From NCBI RefSeq assembly GCF_029784165.1, contig NC_073695.1, forward strand, positions 247,751,589-247,815,588: 64,000 nt of DNA, in the 5' to 3' direction. This document shows, piece by piece, positions 1-11,283 of the stretch; position 1 is the stretch's first letter, and each line of letters starts with the position of its first letter. Source of the stretch: Wyeomyia smithii (Eukaryota > Arthropoda > Insecta > Diptera > Culicidae). Made by a program: the position numbers and the translations under genes. The notes under the pieces are model-generated. The model did no database searches. It saw only the letters and a list, made by a program, of their open reading frames with translations, and was not told the DNA's origin.

Positions 1-3000
1 TCACCATAAAAAACAATATTGTGAACATTTAATATGTATCGCGATAACTTTGTTTGAAGCGGCCACTATACGGTATCCAGTTGATATCTTCATCACATTT
101 GACATGTGACTTATATTCGAATGCAAGTTGTTCAAAGTAAACTATTTTCAAACGCGGGTATGATCGTATCCACAATATCAATTGTTAACGCAAAAAAAAC
201 CTAATAAAAGAGAAAAAGATAAATTTAGAAAAAAAAAGGAAACACACACACCTAAACCAAAACGTCCTGAATTAATTGTGTTGCCTATATGAATATATAA
301 CAAAAATTTAGCTTGAAGCTAGGAACAATCATTCAAAAGCCAGAGAAGTCATAAACAGCTAAGAAAAATTAATGAATGATGAATATCGGAACAAAGTAAT
401 CGGACAAATTTTAATTTCAAAATTTCAAAAGATTTTAACAAATCAAAAATATCGCGAAACAGACAAACAAGTTGTGCGGTACGCGTCTTTTCTCAGGAAA
501 GAAATATAAATATCAACAATGAGAAAATATATAAACACATTGCGCACACAATCAGCCCAAGAATCGTGGGATAAAACACACACGCGGATACTAAAAAATA
601 AGTATTTGATTCATGTCAGAGAAAGCCACCAGCAAATGTGTGCACTTATCTTAGACACCGAAGCAGCATTCAGTGAGTCACAAGCACGCCGCCGCGCTCG
701 CACCCGAGCACAAACAAACCGTTTCCATGATTACAGTTGCCGCTCTCTCGGCTTCTGCCTCTCAGCAGAACTTGCCTTCGGCGACAAGCATATGTATAGC
801 GTAACACTGGAGAAGAGGTTTCGCTGCGATGAACTTCTCACAATACACTTTTCGCATGAACACGAACGCGTTTAAAGAATGTCACCAACACAACAATGCG
901 CTATTAAGACAGCCATTTGCAGAGCGATAAACTTTACAAGAAAACAGTATTAAAATTCTAATTCCTGAATTATTTTCACTCGTAATTCACTTCAAACATA
1001 TTGTAATCAACAAGGGATACCCTCAACTACAACTATCACTCGAATTTCACAATTTTTTGCACTATGCATCACAATTAAACGCGTTTATTAAAGACGCGAT
1101 AAACAAAGCGTTTCTTCTTTCACCCCCCCCCCCCCCATCAATTTCCATTAAGCCAACATAGAAGCGACGAACTTGGCGAGCATTTACTCTGCAGCGTTTT
1201 GATGCACTTTTGTTTACACTAGGGGTATCAAAATTCACAAGAATGGTTAAAAAGCAATAACCTTTTTGAATCAACATTTTTATCGCATCATTTTGATTTT
1301 GTTACTTTTGATATTTTCTTAATTTCTCTATTGAGCAATTCCAAGCAATATTTCAAACTGCACGTGAAAGCTGTAAAAATATGCTTTAACTTATGTTCAT
1401 TTCACCCATCCAAGTTCAGGTCACTGAATTAAGTAATTTTTTGTGAGGGACAAACAAATTCTACTGGAACCACCGCTCGAGTCAATGAGTAACAAATTAA
1501 GAAACTTTCTAGAAAGGCGAAAATATTTAGAAAAATTAAACACTGTTAAATCTAGCGCTATTAATTTGTGCAAACACGTTTCGTTCGCTCGAAGTTTAAC
1601 CATTAGCGCCACCCTTGTTTGCCTTATTTGCCCCCATCACACACGAATGACCTGTGCACCGGATACTGGCGATAAGTCTGTTCCAGATGAGTGCCCGCGT
1701 AGCGACGAAAGTAACGCGGGAAGCGCCGCTGGAAGAATTCAATCTAATCAAAATATCCCATCGTTTTGTAGGGACGCAAAATAAGCCCGGAAGTGAGTTC
1801 CCCTCGGTTTGCTTCTATCGAGTCCTGGGAACAAAGGGGAAGGCAAAACTTGTAGCAGTTTCCGGAATAATAACATCAACAACAACAATAAGTATAAGTT
1901 CGAACCCTCGCTAGCCGGGACCCGCGCCGTGGTAATAAAGAAGCGCCATTGTTTACTGCTTACTAGGTTGGTTCCGGTTGATTGCACAGTCCTAAGAAGT
2001 TATGTAGAGGCATAAATTTTCCTGATATACGATTATCACTTGCTCATGGGTTTCCGTTGTTCACCTCAACCCTGTTATCCGAGAGGCGTGGACTTTTTTA
2101 CGACCCATAGCTGCTAATAATGATGCTTGGGTTAGGGTGTTCGCAAAGCACCCTTCGGCAGTCAATTCAATCCTAACCAGCGTCAAAATATGCACCGAAA
2201 TCAGCTATCTATGGACATAGTTAAGCTCATCCTTGAGAGGGAAACAATGGCAAAAGTAAGACCATTATTCGCTCTAACGATGCCAACTGTCGTCATCATC
2301 GTCGGCGGGGGTGGATCGTAACATAAAACGAAACGAGTAAAGTTCCAATTTTGCGAACCTTGACGCAAAGTTTTCGCAACCAAGGACACGATAGTGGCGG
2401 TCACTCAGTCAGCAGCCAGCTTCGCTCACATCAGGGGTCCATCTCGTTAGGACTTTATCACCTGAATGTACAGCAACAGCAGAAGAGCAAAACGCATTCC
2501 GTTACTGCAAATTGGCTCTGACCGGCAGCAACCGCACGATTCGTTACTCAGCTCTCGATGCGACGTCTAGAATATTGATATCGTTTCTCGCAGTCGATCG
2601 GCAGGGCAAAAAAAAATACAGACATCACTTAACTCCTGCCCGGATTAAACCTGTTCATGCAATTACACCCTAGGCGCAGTACTTACAGAGTTCAATTCGT
2701 TTCTCCGCAAACAACAACCGATACAAAAAAGCTTTTTGATGTCCTTGAGGGGTGAAAACAATACTGTGCTTTTCCCCGGCTCTTGGTTCCATCACGTTTC
2801 CACCGAAGTTGCGCAACACACCGGAGGCAATTTTGCACTCCGACTCCGCAGAACAAGAAAGTGCCATTTGTCACCAGGGCAGAGCAAAGTTTTCCTGTTG
2901 CGATAAAAGCGATGCAAATAGTGTAGGTGCTGTTTTATGCCTCTATGCTTCCGTCGTTTTGTTTTTATTTTAAACCAAAGCAGAAAAGTTAAAACGATTA

Positions 3001-3397
3001 CGCAAAAAGGATGTAGTTTAGCGTAATTTTTTGACGTTTGCACACTCAACGCTACGGTCCGCTAAAGGGTACTTCTGCGTTAAGTCTATCCTTCCTCCAG
3101 CCAGCAATGTTTCTGGTGTTTAAGTTTAACCCCTCGTACGACGCATTTTCCATTCCGAGGAAAGCTCAACTAGACCCGGAGCCAAATCCGAGCGCGTGTA
3201 AATCTTGACTTTTAAGTTAATTGACAGCTCCTTTGTGTCAGGTTGGCACGTTTGTCTGCCGTCCCGTACCGTCGTTTTGTGCGCCGAGAGGGATTTCACG
3301 CTAAATCAGGCTATGGGATTGGTCGCATCTTCACAGGTTTCAGCGAACATTGGTAATTTGGGTGATATTGGTGAAGTTCTAATATTTTGCATTTTTT
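1..3397. other. Non-repetitive-looking flank, no gene recognised
   Basis: I recognise no protein family or RNA gene here. A GC-richer patch at about 660-850 holds a 118-codon open frame (519-875), but its translation is rich in Arg, Thr and Ser and shows no domain. A run of 13 or so C residues lies near 1124-1136. The sequence from about 2030 to 3250 is less AT-rich than the transposon-filled regions and may be single-copy intergenic DNA or intron. Confidence 0.5.
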
Positions 3398-3405
3398 CCT
3401 TAAAA

Positions 3406-4475
3406 GTAGGGTAGAGCGGGGCTAGTTGGTTACGGGGCAAGTTGGTCAATGAGAATATCTTCGAATCTACGTATCTAAAAAATCGTATTATATGGGTGAT
3501 ACGTAGTAGATAACCAGAGAAACTAAATGACAAAATGAAGTACAGTTTTAATTAGAACGTATAATAAATACAGGTTGCTGCCAAATTGGCCATCAATTCT
3601 ACTCGGTTTTCATGTTGAAATTTTTTGTCTAAACAAAGCTAGCCAAATTGAAATGAACATGGCTCAACGTATTATGAAAGTCATTTTCGTTAGTTTTAAG
3701 TTGTGTAAAGCAAACTTTCGTCAAAATTTTATTTTCATATATTTCGAGTAATTTACATATTTATTACATGAGGGGGTAGTTGGTCACATACTAGCGGGCA
3801 TGCTTAGTCATTGATCTAAAATAACTATAACGTACACTAATGCATCGACAAATGCTTTCTATCTGATGAAAATTTCGGCGTAAGCAAGCTTTCAACGAAA
3901 AAAAAAAAACTAATGTAGCTATAGTTTTGTGCTTGTGATTGCAGATGCGAATCTAGAATTTGGCCCCTGTTCTCAATTTAATCTTTATTGTTTTTGATTT
4001 AGTTCCCAACCAAACTATTAGGGAAATTTCAACATATACATCTTGTCAGGTATGAAAGAGTAACACGATTTTTTTCATGCAATTTTGAGTTACTTTCCTC
4101 ATGGTTTGGGATTCCGGAAAGCGAACGTATAAACAAAAAACCGGATGCGGTTTGACCTCCACTGAGATGCTACAGACTGCCGCTAATGCAGTGAGGAATA
4201 AATACTGAATTGTCCTTCCGAAATATAAACGGACAATTTACCCCACACCCTGACCAACTTACCCCAGCTGAGGGGCTAGTTGGCCAATTTGACATCCACT
4301 CAAAAAACATAGAATATCCGCAAAATCATAAACTATTCTGTACAGTTTATATTTTTTCTAGATGCTATAGACTTAATACAACATTTCCATGTAATGAGTT
4401 TTTGCCATAATGTTTCCTACAAAAAGTTACAGAGCACTTTGACAAAAAATGACCAACTAGCCCCGCTCTACCATA
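3406..4475. mobile_element. Non-autonomous hAT-type DNA transposon with subterminal repeats
   Basis: The ends are inverted repeats built on GGTAGAGCGGGGCTAGTTGG, seen directly at about 3410-3430 and as its complement at 4453-4473. An identical 8-bp sequence, CCTTAAAA, flanks the element at 3398-3405 and 4476-4483; an 8-bp target duplication is the hAT hallmark. Variants of GGGGCTAGTTGGTCA and GGGGCAAGTTGG recur inside (about 3431, 3772, and inverted near 4238-4290), as expected for transposase binding sites. There is no transposase frame, so it depends on another copy. The family assignment rests on the duplication length only. Confidence 0.75.
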
Positions 4476-4483
4476 CCTTAAAA

Positions 4484-5679
4484 CCTAAAAAAAAAACTTA
4501 GAAATTTGAAATGAATACATGAAAACGTAATTTGGTACAAATATCAATTTCGAAAGTTCAATACAACACCCTTGAACCAGAGTATCTATTGCTAGATGAG
4601 CGTTGGTATAATTTTCTCTAAAAACAAAAAGTATAGAATCTACGCGCCACGCAAATTTTGATCAAATTGTCACGCAATGATTGATGAAATTATTCAGAAT
4701 GTTCAGAAAGTTTCATTTAGATGTTTTAGGAAACTTTAAAAAATGATTTATTTTCGAACACAATCCGCCCTTACGATTGCTATCATGCCTCAAAAACAAA
4801 TAATGATAATGGAATAAAATAATCGAGAAATACACTAAATTTTTCAGTAAAATGCTTTTATAAGTTTTGAATTTTATGTAGGAACACATCTTGTGCGAAA
4901 TATTTGCTTTAAAGTTGGAATTATTGGTGAAATGCGATTTCCTGTTTTGTATCATGATCCGAACAGTTTACTTCTGAGACTTCCCTGCTCTACTTTGCCT
5001 GTGTTTGATAAAATGATGGATTTCACGTAGGTATAATTCATGGAAAAGTATTTGTAATAATAACTTTTTTTTAAGAGTGCCCATTTTGAAATGTTAATAA
5101 GAGTTTTAGGCAATTGTATTGTCTTTAAAAAAAAAAATTTATTTCAAATGAATCGGAAAAAAACGGTTGGAATTTTTTTTTTGTTCTGATCATAATACAA
5201 ATTCTAGGATTTGCTATAAATTGCTATTTCTGTAAACTGGACAGATAAATTATTTTTATAAACGTAAAACGTGTATAATTTTATGTGATAATAATCATAT
5301 TTTCGAATTTTACATGAAAATCTATGCACCATGAAGATAATCTAAAATGCACCGATCATGATACCGTACATGTCATTTTTATGCATCAACTCTAGGTCGT
5401 CAGCCTCATTCAGGGAATCAGATACAAGACTCCCTACTGATGCCTTTAAACGACCTATTCCGGAGCAATTTTCTTTGCTCTTTCTGTTTTTGTCTAATTA
5501 GTTTCAGTTTCAATATGAATCAAGAGATTGTCAATGAAAAGAAAGTAAACTAAACTATTTTTTTCAGTGAGGTCACAAAACTTTCGTTTCGGTACGGTTC
5601 TCTTAACCCCCTCTTCCTTCCATATGCGTGACGTACTTTATGGGTGCTACCAATCCATTAATGATATAAATGAATGGAT
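4484..5679. other. AT-rich DNA without recognisable features
   Basis: Long A and T runs and no open frame with a recognisable domain. An 80-codon minus-strand frame at 4713-4955 looks fortuitous. I see no inverted repeat ends or tRNA-like boxes. Confidence 0.4.
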
Positions 5680-5845
5680 TTGTACCTCTTAAGAAACTTG
5701 TATCATGCTGTGAAAAAGAAATTTTGCGCAAAGACAGGGTCACTCAGATAATCGAATGGAGAACTCAAGTGAACACTTTCCATATTCAGCAATTTAAAGC
5801 AATATCGTCCTGAAAATGCTAGAATCGCCCTAGTTAAACTACACT
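5680..5845 (+). repeat. Direct repeat, copy 1 (partner at 7288-7470)
   Basis: This stretch and 7288-7470 share an order of phrases in the same orientation: a CTGTGAAAA tract, GGGTCACTTAGATAAT-like sequence, AATGGAGAA, then GCAATATCGTCC. Similarity is roughly three quarters by eye. The two copies bracket about 1.4 kb that contains a reverse transcriptase remnant. They are too short and too diverged for me to call LTRs. Confidence 0.5.
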
Positions 5846-6789
5846 AAGGTCTTTTTTACGGGGGGAATGCGTTCCAAATTTGTATGACACCGCGTAAACA
5901 AAAACTATGTTGAGATGAAAATTTAATTTAATTCAATTTAATTTATTTTTCTTTAATTTGGCATTACATGTTATGTGTTAATAGAGTACATAAGCTGAGA
6001 TATGGATAAACTTTCAACAACTGGATTATTCGAAGGAAATTAATTAGATTCAGAACACTAGCTTTTTAGTCAAATGAAGGAAAATATTGAAAAAAAAAAA
6101 ACACCCGATCGTTGCAAATAGTATAAGGGATAGTTAAAGGTAAGGTGAGTTTAATTATTCTAATATCACAGTTTTATGCGGCCAGGCGCTCCAGCAATGG
6201 GTTTGCTGAATTAGCACATCCGTTCGTCCTAGAATATTTGAAGCCACAATCTAAAGGCCAAAATGCAATATATTAAATTTTCGGTACCTACTCAAAAATT
6301 GTGAAGTTTTTCTAAAATGAATATATGATGTGCGTTCTAAAACGAAGATTGAAATGGGGACGATATATTTTATCATTTTTGAGTAATGGAGAAAAACAAC
6401 CTACGTGAAAATAATCCATTGGACTTTGAAGATTACCTCTCCCCAGTAGATTAATTGGATAAAACTACATGCTGGTACATGTCTCTTCTGAAAGAGATAT
6501 TTTTCACTAAGCCTAAGTCACATCCTCCAGTTTTCGTTTATTTTATTATTATTATTATTATTACACAAACTGCCTGCTTTGCAAAATGTAAATGCTTTAC
6601 AACTTTTCCAAAGACAACATTTTAATAGAAATTAAAACTTTGAGATACTGTTTTTCAAAAATTCAGCCATCTGAAACCGATACGCGCTATTAAAAATAAA
6701 AGTCGATTTAACCAATTTGGAATAAATTTACTCAGATGTTCCTATGGACTAAATGGATATTTTCATTATTTTGTAAAGAAAGTATTGAT

Positions 6790-7150
6790 CTGTAGCTGAA
6801 AAATTGCGAGGTAAGGCTGATTTTCAATCTCGATATAAATTTTCATATCGTCAGCATAGATTGAAGTTTCGATCTGGTTAAGTAAAATTGTTGCATCATT
6901 AACGAACAAAATTAATAGTAATAGTAATGTGATCCTTGCGGAACTCCAGATGTTACCTTCATTGGATCAGAGAGATGATCTTTGAAACGGTAAACTTGTG
7001 TTCTGTTCGTTAAATAAGATTCAATCTATTTCACGAGTTGGTTGTTCGAACCAATGGGTTGCAGTTTGAAAATCAGCAATGTTATTTCGACTCTACCAAA
7101 TAATTTACTTAAATCGGTATATAACGTTTCAACAGACATTGTTGCTTCTA
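6790..7150 (-). pseudogene. Non-LTR retrotransposon reverse transcriptase remnant
   Basis: Read on the minus strand, the segment gives in order a degenerate TDLSKLFGRVE (from TDLSKAFDRVN-type motif A), IESYLTNRTQVYRFKDHLSD, KVTSGVPQGS, and YADDMKIYIEI carrying the catalytic Asp pair. These are reverse transcriptase palm motifs of CR1/Jockey-like elements. A stop codon sits before IESYLTN, and a small deletion follows PQGS where HLGPLLF would be expected. No endonuclease is recognisable nearby, so this is a short, dead fragment. Confidence 0.75.
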
Positions 7151-7287
7151 TTCATTGCAGCACGTGTGAAGTTAACTTATTCTAATAAATTAGTAGCTGT
7201 GAACCTTCCTTTGAAAAAAAAAAAACTGTTGGTTGATTTTATGATATTTTTCACCTGTTCAAAAATTAAATGTTTTGAGTCTTTTTT

Positions 7288-7470
7288 AATGATTTGTATC
7301 TCTTGAAAAACTTGTGTCAAACTGTGAAAAGAAATTTTATGTGCAGGCGGGGTCACTTAGATAATGAAATGGAGAAATCATGAATTTTTGTTGCATATTC
7401 AAAAATTCCAAGCAATATCGTCCCAAAACTGATGGTAAAACCAGTTCTATAACGCACTTCGTTCAACTAC
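7288..7470 (+). repeat. Direct repeat, copy 2 (partner at 5680-5845)
   Basis: Second copy of the repeat described at 5680-5845, in the same orientation, with several small indels between the copies. Confidence 0.5.
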
Positions 7471-8512
7471 ACACACTTTCTCTGTGACAACTGTACAACA
7501 GGAAAATGATTTTTTTTTTGTTTTCACTTTTGTGAAAGAGGGGAGAACCTGCCTGGTAAAGCGTTACAACCCATACGGAAAACTTTTAAGGTCTATACTA
7601 AATAACGGGTGGACGATAATATTCGTGCTTCGTGATTCAGGGGTTATTTACCTTTTAGTTTCCGAAATGTCGAAAAATTGTTCATTGCATTATCTTAAAG
7701 TACAACAGTTTGAGAACATTTTTACAAATTTTCGTAAAGATCTGAGCAATAAGGAAAAAATAAGAGCGATTTGCAGCGCGCCTTGCCACGGTCGCATAAG
7801 CTAAACTTGAAATTTTATACGCCGTAAACTCGGAATGGTGTTTCTCAATTACTCTGCCGTGTTTACGATTGCGGTGAAACTACTGAACCGTTTAAATGTT
7901 CGTTATTAAATTCCCCAGTCGTTGAACGATCGATTTTTGATACTTGGCCGAAATAAACGATTTAATTGCAATTTTCAGGGCTCAAAACATGTATTTTGCG
8001 GGAAAAACGATCCAGTTTGCACTGAAAATAAAATACTTATGAAAACCGATCGTTCAGATACCCGGCATATTTCTAAAATAATGAAATAATATGAGTTTTT
8101 TATTTTTAGTTGGGCTAATGCGTCGCTATTTTAAACACGGCAAACCTCTGCCAAAAAACAGCGTTTCGGAGAAACGGCCACTTCTCTCCAAATAATTGGC
8201 ATTTCTTATGAACAAACGTGTTTTGTTGTTGTTGAATAACTAAACTTACAGAAAATTACTACTTTCATGCAATAAAAAGTTGCTACCCACTTTTTTTCGA
8301 GCAAAAACGTATATAGCTCCTTAATGGACGTTCTTCAATTGATGCATGGAATGAAAAAATTAAAAATTAAGAGAATAAAATAAAAACAAGAAAAATGAAA
8401 AACCCCAAAAATATAAGAAAAAATAGCATAAAAAACATAAAAGCAATCAAACAAAATAAAAAAAAATATTAGAAAAAAACAGTTCAAGGTCAAAAGTGCA
8501 CAAATCAACATC
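7471..8512. other. Unassigned DNA with one unknown ORF
   Basis: An ATG-started open frame at 7484-7804 (106 codons, +) shows no domain I know and has a T-rich start coding a Phe run. At about 7910-8080 the motif GAACGATCG occurs with an inverted partner CCGATCGTTC, hinting at a small decayed inverted repeat. Nothing else is supported. Confidence 0.35.
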
Positions 8513-11283
8513 CGGGTCGTTCCATCCGAAGTGTCCACACCATTTGGACACGACCATCGAGGATTTGGCTCAAAGTTAGGAAAAATATTCATCTAGGTTC
8601 ACTCTGAAAAAAAAAAAACCCAATTTAGGTGTCGATCGGAATACCTACGCTCGGTGGCATCCCCTCTTTGTTGTAAAGTCACGCATTTTCTGTTCAAAAT
8701 CTCTCTTTTTTTCTTACAATTCATACACGTAAGATGTCTGAAAAATACTAATAGACTGTTGCGAAAAAAAATACTAACATATGATTTTTGAATACGATAA
8801 ACCAGGGAATCCAGAAAAAATATAAGTTTTGATCGGAAGTGTTGCCAGATTGATTTTTTTTGTTTGAAAACTAAATTCACATTTTCAGTGAATGTAACCA
8901 TTTTTATCATACATTTGATAGTTTCATTGAGTTCCATGGAAAATTTCACATAGGAAACACTTACTGGTCTGAGGTAATGTGAGCCAATCTCGAGTTATAA
9001 CATTTTAATGAAATCAGTTTAACATTTCTTAATTTGTTTTTCTTACAATTGAAAGACGTAAGACGCCCGAAAAATACTGGTAGGTGACTGCTGAAGAAAA
9101 TGAACCAAGGAATCTAGAAAAAATATTATTTTTGACCGGAAGTGTTGCCAGATAGATCATTTTTCGGCAAATGCAGCTAATTTTATTTTAAATTTATTAG
9201 TTTCAACGTATTTCTCGGATTATCTTACGTAAGAAACACGTATCACCACGAAGTATTTATAAAATATTTCAGAGTTTAAAACTTTTTTCATAGAAATGTT
9301 ATATTATATTGTATTTATTTATTGTTCTTTGCCTTCGAAATTTTCGTATAGACTGTTGCTTAAAATAAATGCCTAATTCTATTAACAAAAACATCTCTAC
9401 TAATACAGAAATCGAAATAGTCGTAAACAGCGTTAAAAGTACGGATGCATGCACTAAATGGATTATTAAATCCATAGTTTGTCCTACTAGCTGGGAGCCA
9501 AAGTGCATCATGGTATCGAAGAGTACGAGATAGGACGTGGATGTTGATGCTTTGCAGTAAAGTTGGACAATTCATACGGCTAGTGAGAATGTCAAAAACG
9601 AACATTCGCTGTAGCTCAGGACGTCTGTCGGACAAAGTTTCTAAGCCAATCAATAGGCAGCGTGACGGGTACGGTGGCAAATCTGTAGGGTTGGCCCATG
9701 GAAGCTGACGAAGCGCGAATCGTATGAAATGCTTCTGTACTCGTTCTAACGTCAGACCATGCGAAATCTGATACGGTGTCCAGACCGGTGCTGCATATTC
9801 TGGGATACTTCGCACCAACGAGCAATACAGTGATTTGAGAGCATACACATCTGTGATGAATGCAGCGTGGCTACGGATAAATCCCAATACGGTAAACGCT
9901 TTGGTGGCAGTTGACGCAACATGCTCAACGAATCTTAGCTTGCTGTCCAATATTACACCTAAGTCCCGTATAGAATCTACCCGATCAAGAGCGATCGAAC
10001 GAACTTGTAGTTAAATTCTACGGCTGTTTGGCGACGCGGGAATGAGATTATTTTACATTTCTTTATGTTCACGTTCATCCCATTTTCGTCACACCACGAC
10101 AGGAGTTTGTCGATGTTAAGCTGCAGGGATGCACAATCCAGAACGGATGAAATTACTCGGAATATTTTAAGGTCGTCTGTGAAAAATAGCTTTCCTGATG
10201 ACAAACGGAAAACGAAGTCGTTTATGTACGGGATAAAGATGAGAGGTCCGAGGATGCTCCCTTGTGGTACACCAGATGTGACATCGAATGTTACAGAGGC
10301 TTCAAGATCTACTTGGACAAAAGCTTTTCTTCCAGTAAGGTACGATCTCAGCCATTCAACTATCCAGCATGAGAAGCCCATATGTAGCAGTTTTTCGATT
10401 ATTAGAGTGTGTGGGACCACATCAAAGGCCTTCGAAAAATCTACAGAAATAGCATCTACTTGGCAACGGGCTTCTACAGCAGGGAACAGTGTGTTGATAT
10501 AATCCATCAAGTTGGTCGTAGTTGAATGACGCAATACAAAACCGTGCTGAAACTCGCTGATTATCGGCTTAGCGGCGTTGTTCAGGAAACCATGGACGAT
10601 TGTTTCAAATACTTTGCTCAGACAGCCGAGTAACGATATTCCACGAAAGTTTTCAACTATTGCTTCGGGGTGATGTGTTTCTCACGTAAAATTTTCCAAG
10701 CAACACGATAAAAATATAAAATTAAAAACAAAATTAGCGGAATTTGCCAAAAAATACAAATTTAGTTTACAAATACAAAAATAATCTATCTGGCGACACT
10801 CCCGGTCGAAATTAATATTTTCTTTCGATTCCTTGGTTTATTTTCTTATAAAGTCACCTACAAGTACTTTTCGAACGCCTTGCGTCTAAAAATTGTAAGA
10901 AAAATTAAGTAAGTAACATAGAACGATTTTCGTAAAAATGTTATAGCTCGAGATTGGCTCAGATTACCTCGGGGTTCTAATTGTTTTTTTGTGTAAAATT
11001 TTCCAAGGAACACGATGAAACTTTCAAATTTAAGATGAAAAAGGCTAGATTTGCCGAAAACTGTAATTGTAAGAGAAAGAAAGAAGAGAAAAAAAAGAGG
11101 ACAAAAAATGCGTGACTTTGCAACAAGGAGGGGTCTCACAAAGCGGAAGATAATACAATCGCCATTGTTTCCAAAATGAACCTAGATGAATAATTCCCCC
11201 AACTTTCCTAACTTTGAGGCAAATCCGTGATCGTCGATGCCAATTTAGTGCTTTTTCGTGGTCACTTCGCATGGAATGACCCG
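8513..11283. mobile_element. Large foldback element interrupted by a CR1-like retrotransposon
   Basis: Two long arms in opposite orientation, about 8513-9250 and 10670-11283, match over most of their length. Shared landmarks are GGGTCRTTCCATSCGAAGTG at the tips, CTCAAAGTTAGGAAA, TTCATCTAGGTTCA, AAAGTCACGCATTTT, a CTTACAAT tract and a GGAAGTGTTGCCAGAT block. The spacer holds the truncated reverse transcriptase copy at about 9295-10690. I could not find a convincing target duplication at 8512/11284; the right tip abuts another element. No transposase is present, so the superfamily is unknown. Confidence 0.7.
9295..10690 (-). pseudogene. 5'-truncated CR1-like non-LTR retrotransposon (RT domain)
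   Basis: The minus strand reads continuously from about 10690 through reverse transcriptase motifs: VENFRGISLLG, FQHGFVLRHST, VDFSKAFDVVPH, SGVPQGSILGPL, then FTDDLKIF at 10172-10183, and LRQLPWANPTDLPPY in the C-terminal region. The catalytic motif is FTDD where F/YADD is expected. A one-base deletion near 9975 shifts the frame between VRSLL and DSIRDLGVILDSK. The 3' end near 9295-9330 carries AATAAATAAATA-like repeats, typical of CR1-type tails. Endonuclease and ORF1 are missing, which fits ordinary 5' truncation at insertion. It is a relative, not a copy, of the element at 34057-37365. Confidence 0.85.

Noticed and set aside
519..875. 118-codon frame as a real gene
   Set aside because: No domain, no splice or promoter support, biased to Arg and Ser from local composition.
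5680..7470. LTR retrotransposon flanked by direct repeats
   Set aside because: The repeats are only about 165-180 bp and diverged, the enclosed RT is of non-LTR type, and no primer binding site or polypurine tract is seen.
10065..10502. 145-codon frame on the + strand
   Set aside because: Antisense shadow of the reverse transcriptase pseudogene.
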